This document shows positions 8,620-17,034 of a stretch of DNA of 64,000 bases, in pieces. A program made the translations under genes and the position numbers. This DNA comes from Leptospirales bacterium. Lineage in GTDB: Bacteria; Spirochaetota; Leptospiria; Leptospirales; Leptonemataceae. Location of the stretch: positions 1 to 64,000 of the forward strand of contig JAEUSB010000074.1 in the NCBI GenBank assembly GCA_016788865.1, written 5' to 3'. The notes under the pieces are model-generated. The model saw nothing but the letters and a program-made list of their open reading frames with translations, had not been told where the DNA came from and searched no databases. Position 1 is the first letter of the stretch. The number at the start of each line of letters is the position of its first letter.

Positions 8620-9423
8620 GCAAATCAAGTCGGCGAGGTTGGCCTTTTCCAGAGCCTGAACCTGCGCCGCAACCAGGAACGGAAACGGCCTCTGTGCAAG
8701 ATATTCTCCCTCCGGAATCAGAATATGATTTCCGCAGGCTGCAAGCAAACGGTTGCCGGCCCGCAGAATTCGCTCCAGCCGATCTGGATCCAGAGAATCA
8801 CCAAAGATAACCAGATCGCGAGCCCTTCGTTCGCGGGGCATTCTTGTTGCCGGTCTTGCTTGCGGCGCAGGATCAGGGGAGCTGCGACGATCTCTTGGAA
8901 TCCCCGAAGCCTTGTCCTGGATGGTGTTGCATATCCTTTCAAATATTCCAAGCACCACGTCAAGACGTGCCGTCTGATCGCTCTTCTCCAGGTCATCGAG
9001 ATGGCGCAGAGCCATGATTGTGGCCGGACCGGCAGAGATAGTATCCTGAAGGCCGGTACGATTTACTACGGCGCGAATCCGAAGAGCCAGCTCTTCGGCG
9101 TCGCAGGGTTTGGTTATGTAGTCATCGAGCCCTTCGCGCAGGCCGCGAAGCAGCGTGCTACGCTCTGAATGCGCCGTCAGGAATAGAACGGGGATTCTTT
9201 GAAAGATAGCCCGCGATTTCAGGTCAGTCAAGAGATCGAAACCGGATTTTCCGGGCATGTCGATATCGAGTAAAATTACATCCGGAGCTTTACTGAGAAG
9301 TTTCCTCCAACCCGAGAAGGAAAGAGCAGAGTCGACCAGAAAGCCTGATCGACCCAGTGCCAATGCAATGTCTGCAAGCAGATCGGGTTCGTCATCAATA
9401 TGAAGAACGCGAATCTGTTTCAG
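8587..9423 (-). CDS. Response regulator receiver protein with unknown C-terminal region, CTG start proposed
   Basis: The receiver domain is complete only if translation begins at the CTG at 9423. The frame then reads LKQIRVLHIDDEPDLL, supplying the acidic pair Asp10/Asp11. The phospho-acceptor is Asp53 in VILLDID, with Thr81 in LFLTAH and Lys103 in ITKPC. The first ATG/GTG/TTG (TTG at 9363) would delete the first strand and the acidic pocket. An in-frame TGA directly precedes the CTG. GAGGG lies 9 bases before the CTG, and the CTG overlaps the pcnB stop as CTGA, so coupled initiation is plausible. Residues 120-278 contain a basic, proline-rich linker and an unrecognised end, with no DNA-binding domain that I can see. 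Confidence 0.75.
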   Translation of the reverse strand: MKQIRVLHIDDEPDLLADIALALGRSGFLVDSALSFSGWRKLLSKAPDVILLDIDMPGKSGFDLLTDLKSRAIFQRIPVLFLTAHSERSTLLRGLREGLDDYITKPCDAEELALRIRAVVNRTGLQDTISAGPATIMALRHLDDLEKSDQTARLDVVLGIFERICNTIQDKASGIPRDRRSSPDPAPQARPATRMPRERRARDLVIFGDSLDPDRLERILRAGNRLLAACGNHILIPEGEYLAQRPFPFLVAAQVQALEKANLADLICSAAKDKLFHA

Positions 9424-11219
9424 TCAGCGGCGCCCTCGGTTCTTCGCGGGTCCGGTCCGTGGTCAGCGGCAGGAGGTCCATCGCCCTGCCCTTGAGTCCC
9501 GGCATCGCCAGCGGCGTTCCCAGCGTTGTTCCCACCGCCGTTTCCGCCTCTCCGTCCCCGGAAGCGCCTGCGCCTCCGGTTGCGTCCCGTGCGCTCTGTG
9601 CGCGGTGATCCATCAGGATTTGTGCGCGGAGCCTGTTCTGTTTCGGTTACACCCTCTGCTTCTGCGCCTTCCGGGATTTCCCTCGGTGGGCGGTCGTCGC
9701 GTGGCGGCCGGCGATCCGGCGCGTTCCTATCATTCCTGTCCCTATTGCGATCATGTCTGATACGATCTGCGCGTTCATTGCGATCATTTCTTTCTGAGCG
9801 ATCCCCACGATCATTGCGTTCACCGCCCCTGTCGCCGCGATCTCTGCCCCGATCGCGGCCGCGATCGGAATGATCCCGGCGGCGATGGTCGTCATCGCCT
9901 TCGTGCCTGTCGTGTCTGAAGCGACGCTGCGGGAACATAGTGATGATCTGACTTTGTTCTGGTGGCCTGATCTTTGGACCAAATTCCCAGAACATTGCCT
10001 TCTGAATCGCATCGTCATCGCCACGCGCCATCGCATGGATCTTGAAGACAATGAATGCTTCATAGAAGAAGATCTTGTCCCGGAAGATTTCCGGCCTGGT
10101 CCCGCGACCACGTTCCGTCTTGAGGAAACGCGGCTGGCTGATGAAAATTTGCATCAGACGATCGCGTTCTTTTCCGGGAATGTTCAATCGCTGGCAGGCA
10201 CCATTGATTCCGTTCTTTACGTACTCTGCGATATTGTGCTTTGCAGCTCCGGTAAAGATATCTGCAACCAGGTCTGACAGTAACAGCGCCAGGTAGATTA
10301 CAGTTGTGAGGTCTTCGCGTTCCGTGAGAATTTTGTCCGCAATGTCGAGCGTCTTGCCGAGCGAACTGTTCTTGAATTCTTCTCCGTCCATCTTCCCGGT
10401 TTCAGGGAAAAGCGATTGTAGAAGTCCGGTCTCAGCCATTGACTTAAAGATTTCAAACGTCTTTCCGGTTCGAAAAATCTTATAGTATTCTTCAAGCAAA
10501 CGCGCAGATGAAGACTTCATTATCTCGTCGCGTTTGCGTCGTATTGCCTTTGCGGACTCAGGTTCAATTGAGAAGCCAAGCAGGGCAGCAAACTTTGCAG
10601 CACGAAACATCCGCACAGGATCTTCCGAGAACGAAACATCCGGATCACCAATGACACGGAGGTTGCGATTCATAATGTCATCGAATCCACCAACATAGTC
10701 AATGATGCTTTCATTGCGAGGATCAAAGTAGAGTGCATTGATCGAGAAGTCACGACGAGCAGCATCTTCCTTTGGGGTTCCAAAAGAGTTATCTTTCTTG
10801 AGCAAGTAGTCCTGGTCTTTGGTCTTTTTCGCGCTCAGACGATGTTCTGGGAGTCCGCGAAAAGTAGAAACTTCTACAACTTTGCCGCCGCGAAACACCA
10901 CGTGAACGATTTTGAATCGTCTTCCTATGGTTCTGCTGTTTGCAAAAATGCGGCGTATTTGAGAAGGCGTGGCTTGCGTAACCACATCGAAATCCTTGGG
11001 CCTCTTGCCCAGAAGCATGTCGCGCACGCAGCCACCGACCAGGTATGATCTGTAACCGTGACGACTGAGCCGATTGATAACTTTGAGCGCATCAGGATCC
11101 ATTTGTTCCTTGCGCAGTTTATGGAATTCTCTGTAGATTCGCTTGCCGTCTGGATATGGGAGCACCTGATCCACGGAGCGGGGGCCGCCCCGGAAGAGGT
11201 TCAAAAGACGACGTAGCAT
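9420..11219 (-). CDS. pcnB: Poly(A) polymerase / tRNA nucleotidyltransferase family protein with Arg/Asp/Gly-rich tail
   Basis: A class II nucleotidyltransferase. GGCVRDMLLG (62-71) and DFDVV (76-80, metal ligands Asp76 and Asp78) form the active site. RRDFSINALYFDPRN (156-169) is the version typical of PcnB poly(A) polymerases rather than CCA-adding enzymes. Residues 170-425 fit the RNA-binding helical part. From about 430 to 599 the protein is an unbroken low-complexity tail: first R/D/H/N repeats (DRGRDRGRDRGDRGG, RNDRNERAD), then an acidic stretch, then RRRRRFRGRRGGNGGGN and a Gly/Ala-rich end. PcnB adds 3' tails that mark RNA for decay by PNPase, whose gene here has a similar tail. A stalling or binding role for the tail is inference. 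Confidence 0.88.
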   Translation of the reverse strand: MLRRLLNLFRGGPRSVDQVLPYPDGKRIYREFHKLRKEQMDPDALKVINRLSRHGYRSYLVGGCVRDMLLGKRPKDFDVVTQATPSQIRRIFANSRTIGRRFKIVHVVFRGGKVVEVSTFRGLPEHRLSAKKTKDQDYLLKKDNSFGTPKEDAARRDFSINALYFDPRNESIIDYVGGFDDIMNRNLRVIGDPDVSFSEDPVRMFRAAKFAALLGFSIEPESAKAIRRKRDEIMKSSSARLLEEYYKIFRTGKTFEIFKSMAETGLLQSLFPETGKMDGEEFKNSSLGKTLDIADKILTEREDLTTVIYLALLLSDLVADIFTGAAKHNIAEYVKNGINGACQRLNIPGKERDRLMQIFISQPRFLKTERGRGTRPEIFRDKIFFYEAFIVFKIHAMARGDDDAIQKAMFWEFGPKIRPPEQSQIITMFPQRRFRHDRHEGDDDHRRRDHSDRGRDRGRDRGDRGGERNDRGDRSERNDRNERADRIRHDRNRDRNDRNAPDRRPPRDDRPPREIPEGAEAEGVTETEQAPRTNPDGSPRTERTGRNRRRRRFRGRRGGNGGGNNAGNAAGDAGTQGQGDGPPAADHGPDPRRTEGAAD

Positions 11220-11302
11220 GTTATGGGAGGATTCCGGTCGTACCCCTCTGGATCAAGTGAAAATTCGCTTCCCAGGCTCGGCGCCTCCGGGAGCGTCATC
11301 GT

Positions 11303-12271
11303 GTGAAGCGCCTTTCACACAAACTGCAGTTTTTCTTTGAGCAGCAGTTCAAGCGGTTCCGTCAAAAACGCGAAAAAGGCTGGAGCGGGCTGACGCTGCT
11401 GATCATGAAAGACGACGCGGACGAACCAATTCGCCTGCGGATCAACCTGTACGTCGTCTATTTTGCACTCCTCCTGGTCTTCCTTCTGCCGGCCGCTTCC
11501 GGTGGACTGGCCCTGGTCCGGCAGCTGCGGGAAGAGCCCGCTGACGCAAAGATCGAAGATCGGAAGCGTTTGCTCTTGAATATTCCCATCATCCTCGCAG
11601 AACGCAAATCCCTCCTGAAAGAGGCCAGGGGGCAGGTAATCAACTTCTATGAGGCCACAGACAGCGGAAATGAGCGCATGTTTAAGGACTGGCTGGCGTC
11701 GCTCTCCAACCGGCCGGGCGAAAAGGTGGCCCCGGGTGCCATTCTCGGCTTGAACCTGGACGAGCTTCGGGCCCTGCACCTCGACGCAGATCAAGCTCTA
11801 GCCCAGGGAGCAAGCCATGCTCTTCGTTTGTTCTGGCATCGCATTTCCATCTATCATTTAACGCCCCGCGGACGCCCCCTCTTGACTGGCATTGGCTTCA
11901 TCAGTTCTGGCTTTGGGCAGAGACCGGATCCGTTTGGAAATCCAACCGGAGAGGTGCACACGGGGATGGATTTTGCCGCAGCCCCAAATATTCCAATCAT
12001 TGCGACAGCCCCGGGAGTTGTGATGCAGGTCTCAAGGACCGATCGGCCCGGATACGGGCTGTTTGTGCGGATCCATCACGGCCTGGGCTATAGTTCGTTG
12101 TATGCGCATTGCAGTTCGCTCCTGGTCGATGTGGGAGATCGCGTACAACGCGGCCAACAACTCGCACTGCTAGGCAAAACGGGTCGCGCTACCGGACATC
12201 ACGTACACTATGAAGTCCGGCTTGGAATGGACAAACCAACCGATCCTATGCCTTACGTAATGATCAAGTAG
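11303..12271 (+). CDS. M23 (LytM-type) peptidase, membrane anchored
   Basis: 322 residues from a GTG with GGGAG upstream. A short basic cytoplasmic N-terminus is followed by one transmembrane helix (about 48-73), a helical linker, and a C-terminal M23 domain from about 195. The zinc ligands are all present: His219 and Asp223 in HTGMD, and the HxH motif His300-Val-His302 in GHHVHYEV, with an additional His269 in YAHC. It should therefore be an active endopeptidase or amidase acting on peptidoglycan cross-links, facing the periplasm. It is divergent from pcnB. Confidence 0.88.
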   Translation: MKRLSHKLQFFFEQQFKRFRQKREKGWSGLTLLIMKDDADEPIRLRINLYVVYFALLLVFLLPAASGGLALVRQLREEPADAKIEDRKRLLLNIPIILAERKSLLKEARGQVINFYEATDSGNERMFKDWLASLSNRPGEKVAPGAILGLNLDELRALHLDADQALAQGASHALRLFWHRISIYHLTPRGRPLLTGIGFISSGFGQRPDPFGNPTGEVHTGMDFAAAPNIPIIATAPGVVMQVSRTDRPGYGLFVRIHHGLGYSSLYAHCSSLLVDVGDRVQRGQQLALLGKTGRATGHHVHYEVRLGMDKPTDPMPYVMIK

Positions 12272-12277
12272 CTGGCC

Positions 12278-12294
12278 CAAGAAAAATTTTCTTG
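12278..12294. other. A/T-rich inverted repeat behind the M23 gene
   Basis: CAAGAAAA and TTTTCTTG flank a single A, seven bases after the stop of the M23 peptidase gene. The stem is perfect over 8 pairs but weak and lacks a separate U tract, so it may be a weak terminator or a chance inverted repeat. Confidence 0.3.
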
Positions 12295-12326
12295 CCTGAT
12301 CACGCCGGATCGCGCACAATCCTAAA

Positions 12327-13214
12327 ATGCAATTCGATTTCAAATATACCCTCATAACCATTGCAGCAAAGATCGAAGGAAACATCCTCAAGATCAAACA
12401 AGGCATTCGCAACTTCGAATTACCCATCCACGAAATTCAGATGCTCTACGCGGGTAAAATGCCGCCAGGAGAATTCCTCGAACTAATCATTGTTACACGA
12501 AACGCCGCGGGCAAGGACAAGAAGTTTCGTTTCTATTCCAATGACGGAGAGCCAGGATTCACGGCCCTTGTAGATGAGTTGGTTCGCCAGCGCCCCTCAA
12601 GCGATCTGCGAAGCTTACCGCGCGAGGAAGCCCTCGCAAAACTCAAGGTGGCAGATACGGCTAAAATTGCATTCTGGGCGGTTCCAATCCTGGTCAGCGC
12701 CATCATGTTTGGGCTCGTTTCGCCATTTTTGATCCATGGACTGGATAAGGGCAGTGCAAACGTTACGGTCGAAGAGCTTGTAGCTGGAAACAAAACGGGA
12801 ACGCGCAACCTGACGGTGAGCGGCAGAGCACTGGATGATGGCTTAAAGGATTCCACTACTCGCAAGGGCAAAACAACCGTTAGACTTTTTTTCCCGCTGG
12901 TGGCACCAAACTGGGTAGAAGGTGATCCTGTGCATATGGTTGTGGAAACGGGAGATCTTTCGGATGATCAGCTTTCCGAAGTACTTTCGCGCGGCCAGTT
13001 TACGGGAGTACTGCGCAATGTTTTCTGGGAAGGACTTTCGAGTAAGAATCGTGAGTTCTTTGTAAATGAATATAAGATGAATATGTCAAAGGACGTAATG
13101 CTCCTCGAACTGGATAACAAGGGTTTTGACTTGATCCTGTTCTTCATAGTCATGGGAACAACGGTTGTCATAATGTTCGGTGTGATGCTGGTACTGCGGC
13201 GGCGGATGGGATAA
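12327..13214 (+). CDS. Unknown membrane protein with two transmembrane segments
   Basis: 295 residues with two hydrophobic helices, near 113-137 and 264-288, the second followed by RRRRMG at the C-terminus. Residues 140-260 lie between them and would be on the periplasmic side, with a cytoplasmic N-terminal domain that has a PH-like strand pattern (by eye). I know no named family for it. The gene stands alone between the M23 peptidase and the convergent MBL-fold gene and has no obvious ribosome-binding site. Confidence 0.6.
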   Translation: MQFDFKYTLITIAAKIEGNILKIKQGIRNFELPIHEIQMLYAGKMPPGEFLELIIVTRNAAGKDKKFRFYSNDGEPGFTALVDELVRQRPSSDLRSLPREEALAKLKVADTAKIAFWAVPILVSAIMFGLVSPFLIHGLDKGSANVTVEELVAGNKTGTRNLTVSGRALDDGLKDSTTRKGKTTVRLFFPLVAPNWVEGDPVHMVVETGDLSDDQLSEVLSRGQFTGVLRNVFWEGLSSKNREFFVNEYKMNMSKDVMLLELDNKGFDLILFFIVMGTTVVIMFGVMLVLRRRMG

Positions 13215-13277
13215 TTCTGTTGAATTAACCACATCCGGTGTGGGCGATTTTCCCAGTCCCTGGATCGCTCTATTTGT

Positions 13278-13988
13278 TCAGAACTCGTAGGTGTTTCCGT
13301 CTTCGGCTACTTCCAGTTGCTCGGCACGCGCGGATTCCGCAAGGCGGTTAAAAACATGGGTGAATACGATTCTTTTGGCCTGCAAGGATCCGTCCCGAAT
13401 CTGAGAAAGGGCCACGTGCGCGACCGATCCATCGTTTTCATACATACTGAGTTCTACAATCGCAAGATCAACGCTGTGAACCAGATCAAACAGGAGTGAA
13501 TCGTAGGCTGAATCGCCGGAAAAGGCAAACGTCTTTTCGTTCCATTTAATTCGATACCCAACGCTTTCCTTCTTATGTGTGACTGGCATTGGGAAGATAT
13601 CAAATCCGGAGAAGTGGGAAAACACATTGGACTCAAGCTCCCTGTACTCCACAGGGAAGGAAAGCTCCACACCGGGATACGTGAGATCAAGCAGGGCTCT
13701 ACATGCGTCGCGTAGCCCCGCAGGTCCAAGCACCACAAAGGGTCGGGTTCGGCCGAGCACGTACTGGTAGGTTAAGAGCAAGAAAGGCAACCCGGCAAAA
13801 TGGTCCCCATGAAAGTGCGTGAGCAAAAGGCCATCAAGCTTTCCCAGATCGACTTCAAGCGAATTCAGGCGGAGCAACGAGGCAGCACCGCAGTCGAGCA
13901 ACAGCCGATCCTCCAGGAGATAGCAGGCATGGGCTCGGCCATCCATGTTGAATGCATTCCCCGACCCAATGACGCGGACTCGATTCAT
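13278..13988 (-). CDS. Metallo-beta-lactamase-fold hydrolase, RNase Z-like
   Basis: 236 residues with the metal motif HFHGDH (58-63), an opening strand RVRVIGSGNAF like that of tRNase Z relatives, THKKESVGYRI, and the distal metal ligand in FSGDSAYD. Two zinc ions are expected. The flexible arm of true RNase Z is missing, so it is better described as an uncharacterised member of the ELAC/arylsulfatase-like branch. The ATG overlaps the stop of the SGNH gene (ATGA), placing it last in an operon with the two cyclic-nucleotide-binding proteins. Confidence 0.82.
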   Translation of the reverse strand: MNRVRVIGSGNAFNMDGRAHACYLLEDRLLLDCGAASLLRLNSLEVDLGKLDGLLLTHFHGDHFAGLPFLLLTYQYVLGRTRPFVVLGPAGLRDACRALLDLTYPGVELSFPVEYRELESNVFSHFSGFDIFPMPVTHKKESVGYRIKWNEKTFAFSGDSAYDSLLFDLVHSVDLAIVELSMYENDGSVAHVALSQIRDGSLQAKRIVFTHVFNRLAESARAEQLEVAEDGNTYEF

Positions 13989-15508
13989 TTCTGCCGCGCG
14001 ATCAATGCCTTGAGTGCCTGAGCCATCCGTGGTTGGATCTTCTCTGCACCCTTCAATGTAAGATGATGTGGATCTCCCAGTTCGCGCACGGACAGTGCGT
14101 CGTGCAAATCCAGGATCTCAACCCGATCTGAACGCATAGCAAAGATGAATTTTAAGTAGTCGGCGTACCATTGGCTCCAACCGTAATTCTCGAGCGAATA
14201 TGGATGCTCGGCCTGGTTTACAATCAGCAATGGTACAACTCTGGATGTTTCCGTCACAAAGGTGCGCATATCCGTGGTCTGCCGGGTCTCATGAAATCCA
14301 AGCGTAGCGCTTATGAGCTTTGCAAGGCGGAGGCGGTTTAACCAGGTCAGTTCCGGTCTTTTCTCCCAATCCGGTGGCTCAATGCGAGTCTCATAGTCCG
14401 CTACGATTTCTCTGTCCGGTAGGGATTCGAGCCTGGTTTCTTCAAGGTTGGGTCTGCGAAAGAACGTTTCTCCGGTTGGGATCTGCTTCCTTCCAAAATT
14501 GCCAATGAGTCTGATTCCGCGGCCAAGGAAAACAGGAGATCCAGGAACCACGACGGTGGCCCGATCGGACGATGCAACATGCGAAAGGTAGATATGGACG
14601 ACGCCTGAGGGATTGTTCAGGGGGATCCGCTGCCATCCAGCGCGCGTGGGAATGATATCTTCGCCTTCATTTGGCGGGGTGCACTGGGCAAGCGATACTT
14701 CCTGACTGCGCATAACAACTCGAATGCGCAGGCCCGCTTGAATCAAAGGTGCGGGAATCTCTGCCATGAAATCCTCGCCTGTCAGATAGCTGGCCGGGAA
14801 AGCAAAGCAGGCGCCAGTAAATCCCTCCCGAAACATTCCGCCACCAATGGATTCCCCCTGATAGTTCAGGTAACTCTTCAATGGGCCGTTCCACTCTCTT
14901 TTGAATAGAACAAACGGAAACCATTCATCGCGCGGATAGCGCAGCGAATAAAGTGAGCCACGCATTATGAAGGATGTAACTGAATCCCCGGCAAGACCGC
15001 CTTCCCGCGAAAACTCCGCGGGATAGTAGAGACGAGCTGGCGCACGCTGTGTGAGGAAACGCCGCTCGACTACTGTTGATCGCGCGGGCCCCGCTTCCCA
15101 TGGTGGCGTAGTCCGCTCCAGATCAAGGTCAGCCGCATTTGCAACCCAGACAATCGCCGTTGGCCCTAGATTCAGCAATCGCTTTCTGTAGTGCACAAGG
15201 TCTGTGGAAAGCATTGCGGCATGTGAAATGAGTTCCACACGATAACGGTCACCGAGTTCTTTTTCAAAGAGGCGAGGCAATGTAGAATATTGCGCAACGC
15301 TTGAGCCCACCACAAGAACGAGCGGTTTGTCTCGCTTAGCATTTTCCACCTGGCGAAAGATTGATTCAAAGTTATACCAGCGAAAACTGTCCCAGCCAGA
15401 CGGATTGGAAAGGGCAAAGAGCGCCTTATCAAAGATAAGCCGGTCCGCGCAGAACACGGCAGCAAACAGAATAAGCGGAATGATCAAAGCTTTCTGTTTT
15501 TGAGTCAA
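13985..15508 (-). CDS. Membrane-anchored SGNH-hydrolase-like protein
   Basis: 507 residues with one N-terminal transmembrane helix (about 7-25). VLVVGSSVAQYSTLP (64-78) resembles SGNH block I with the nucleophile serine in GSS. Near the end, GDPHHLT supplies the D-x-x-H of block V (Asp479, His482). The layout is like DltD or AlgX/AlgJ-type proteins that act on envelope polymers with an O-acyl group. The middle third is unfamiliar. The start is a TTG overlapping the stop of the upstream gene (TTGA). Esterase or acyltransferase activity outside the cytoplasmic membrane is inferred. Confidence 0.65.
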   Translation of the reverse strand: MTQKQKALIIPLILFAAVFCADRLIFDKALFALSNPSGWDSFRWYNFESIFRQVENAKRDKPLVLVVGSSVAQYSTLPRLFEKELGDRYRVELISHAAMLSTDLVHYRKRLLNLGPTAIVWVANAADLDLERTTPPWEAGPARSTVVERRFLTQRAPARLYYPAEFSREGGLAGDSVTSFIMRGSLYSLRYPRDEWFPFVLFKREWNGPLKSYLNYQGESIGGGMFREGFTGACFAFPASYLTGEDFMAEIPAPLIQAGLRIRVVMRSQEVSLAQCTPPNEGEDIIPTRAGWQRIPLNNPSGVVHIYLSHVASSDRATVVVPGSPVFLGRGIRLIGNFGRKQIPTGETFFRRPNLEETRLESLPDREIVADYETRIEPPDWEKRPELTWLNRLRLAKLISATLGFHETRQTTDMRTFVTETSRVVPLLIVNQAEHPYSLENYGWSQWYADYLKFIFAMRSDRVEILDLHDALSVRELGDPHHLTLKGAEKIQPRMAQALKALIARQK

Positions 15509-16572
15509 AGGCCACTCTCCTTGTCTACGGCAACTAGAACTCCGCGTCCTCGTTCACCGTAGTCCAGAATTGAAGCCAGCCGGGATTCCTCGCCATAAAA
15601 AAATGCTTCGCGCATTTCGGCCACTTCCCTGGCAGTAAAGGCCCCGGGAATCATTAGCATGTAGTCTCCGGCATGGAGCCGGCTATTCAGTGGCGATTCC
15701 GTATTAGGAAACCGCATGAGCTTCTTGAGCCTGCCTGACCAGTATACCGGTTGAATGCCCCTACAGTAGAATCGGCAATGCCCATCCTTACCCAGCATGA
15801 AGGTTACCGTGTCCGCGGGCAATTCATAGTCTTCCAGATATTTGCGATGTCCGGCAGGCCAATCCTCGACCTGTTTCAGAAAATCGATGAATGCCGCATG
15901 ACGTTCCTGAACCAGGGCCCTTTCACCGCTCATCATCGCAAAACAAAGGTTTTGCGCACGATGTAATAAGAAACTCTTTCTGTAAACTGTGCCTCGAAGA
16001 TTTCCGGCCACTCCGTAGCGAAACGCATTCCATTGCGTATATTTCCATGCTTCCGGTTCCAGCTCTGGAAGGTCGGTTTCCTGTGCCGCCGACTCGGATT
16101 GAAGGATTGGTTCCGGGGTTTTTGCCGTTTCTTGAGACGGAGCCACCTCCACAGATGCGGACAGCTGTTCGACCTGGGTTGGTTCTCTGGCCGGCAATAG
16201 TTCTGTTATCTTGATCGATGTGCGACCGCTGATCCATTTTTCAAGTGGTGTCTTTTCTGCCGGCCAGTAGACAACGGCGGTTGCACTTACACCTTCCGCG
16301 AAGGCAGAGTCCTGTGTATGGATGGAAGCCAGTTCACGCGCCGAAAACAACCGACCCGATTTGAATTTCTCATGGATTGTCTCAGGAGAGGCGGAAGGCT
16401 TCAGCACATAGCACGAACGCAATGGGCTTCCGTCATCGAAGAAGAATTCAGATGAATAACCACTCCAGGCAGGAAGGTCGTAGTCAAACCTACAGATGAA
16501 ACCCTGCTCCTCAAGCGCGGAGCGAATGCGAACTGAAATTGGGAGGGCGCGAAGCAGCGCACTGCGCAGCAT
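15505..16572 (-). CDS. Unknown protein, possibly a degenerate SpoIIE/PP2C-type phosphatase
   Basis: 355 residues with a flexible Pro/Glu-rich middle (about 120-170). The C-terminal half resembles the second half of SpoIIE-type PP2C phosphatases: a strand TVTFMLGKDGHCRFYCRGIQPVYW, then LHAGDYMLMIPGAFTAREVAEMREAF. This mirrors the usual D-G-x-x-x-x-x-G-x-P and GD-x-L-L-L-Y-T-D-G-x-x-E pattern. The metal-binding Asp of TDG is replaced (PGA), so it would be inactive as a phosphatase. The match is by eye and needs a profile search. Neighbours are a cNMP-binding protein 6 bases upstream and the SGNH gene overlapping downstream. Confidence 0.5.
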   Translation of the reverse strand: MLRSALLRALPISVRIRSALEEQGFICRFDYDLPAWSGYSSEFFFDDGSPLRSCYVLKPSASPETIHEKFKSGRLFSARELASIHTQDSAFAEGVSATAVVYWPAEKTPLEKWISGRTSIKITELLPAREPTQVEQLSASVEVAPSQETAKTPEPILQSESAAQETDLPELEPEAWKYTQWNAFRYGVAGNLRGTVYRKSFLLHRAQNLCFAMMSGERALVQERHAAFIDFLKQVEDWPAGHRKYLEDYELPADTVTFMLGKDGHCRFYCRGIQPVYWSGRLKKLMRFPNTESPLNSRLHAGDYMLMIPGAFTAREVAEMREAFFYGEESRLASILDYGERGRGVLVAVDKESGL

Positions 16573-16578
16573 TGCGGA

Positions 16579-17028
16579 CTACTTCTTTACGCCGAAATGC
16601 GTCTCAACGTGGGTAAAGGCTGCCTGAATTCGTCTGCCGAGGGCAACGAGAATCTTGAAAGCCCACCGCGGATGCGTCTTGAATATCTTCTCAAAGTTAT
16701 CCGGCGTGAGACAAAGAAGCTTTGTGTCAACGGCTGCAATCAGTGTCGCAGATCGCGCCGCATTTTCAAGCATTGCCATCTCACCAAAGATTTCTCCGGG
16801 ACCAAGCGAGTTCAAGACCCGATATGAGCCTTTTACAATTCTTTCCGTCACAACAACGCGTCCGGAAATGATCAGGTATACTTCGTGCCCCCGATCCCCT
16901 TCTTTTAGAATAATTTCCTTGGGCTTGTAGGTTCTTCCGTACTTGAAGAACAGATCGGCTGTGATGGCGCGTTCGCCCTCAAAGCCCAGCTTCATTAAGT
17001 CGTAATCGTGCGCTAATTCTTCTTCCAT
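16579..17028 (-). CDS. Cyclic-nucleotide-binding domain protein, intact binding site
   Basis: 149 residues consisting of little more than one cNMP-binding beta-barrel. The phosphate-binding cassette reads GEIFGEMAMLENAARSAT (79-95), with the Glu83 and Arg92 expected to hold the ribose and phosphate of cAMP or cGMP. No DNA-binding or effector domain is attached, so it probably acts through partners. It is separated by 6 bases from a second, degenerate cNMP domain gene upstream and by 6 bases from the PP2C-like gene downstream, suggesting a small cyclic-nucleotide module. Confidence 0.85.
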   Translation of the reverse strand: MEEELAHDYDLMKLGFEGERAITADLFFKYGRTYKPKEIILKEGDRGHEVYLIISGRVVVTERIVKGSYRVLNSLGPGEIFGEMAMLENAARSATLIAAVDTKLLCLTPDNFEKIFKTHPRWAFKILVALGRRIQAAFTHVETHFGVKK

Positions 17029-17034
17029 ACAGCC

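Noticed and set aside
8587-9363. Response regulator starting at the TTG at 9363
   Set aside because: This start removes the first beta strand and the Asp pair of the receiver; the in-frame upstream codons clearly encode them.
9420-9930. Repetitive DNA in the 3' part of pcnB as a CRISPR-like or tandem-repeat array
   Set aside because: The repeats are irregular, keep the reading frame and encode the Arg/Asp/Gly tail; there are no constant repeats and spacers.
9420-11219. CCA-adding enzyme instead of poly(A) polymerase
   Set aside because: The RRDFSINALYFDP block favours PcnB, though the families are close and assays would be needed for certainty.
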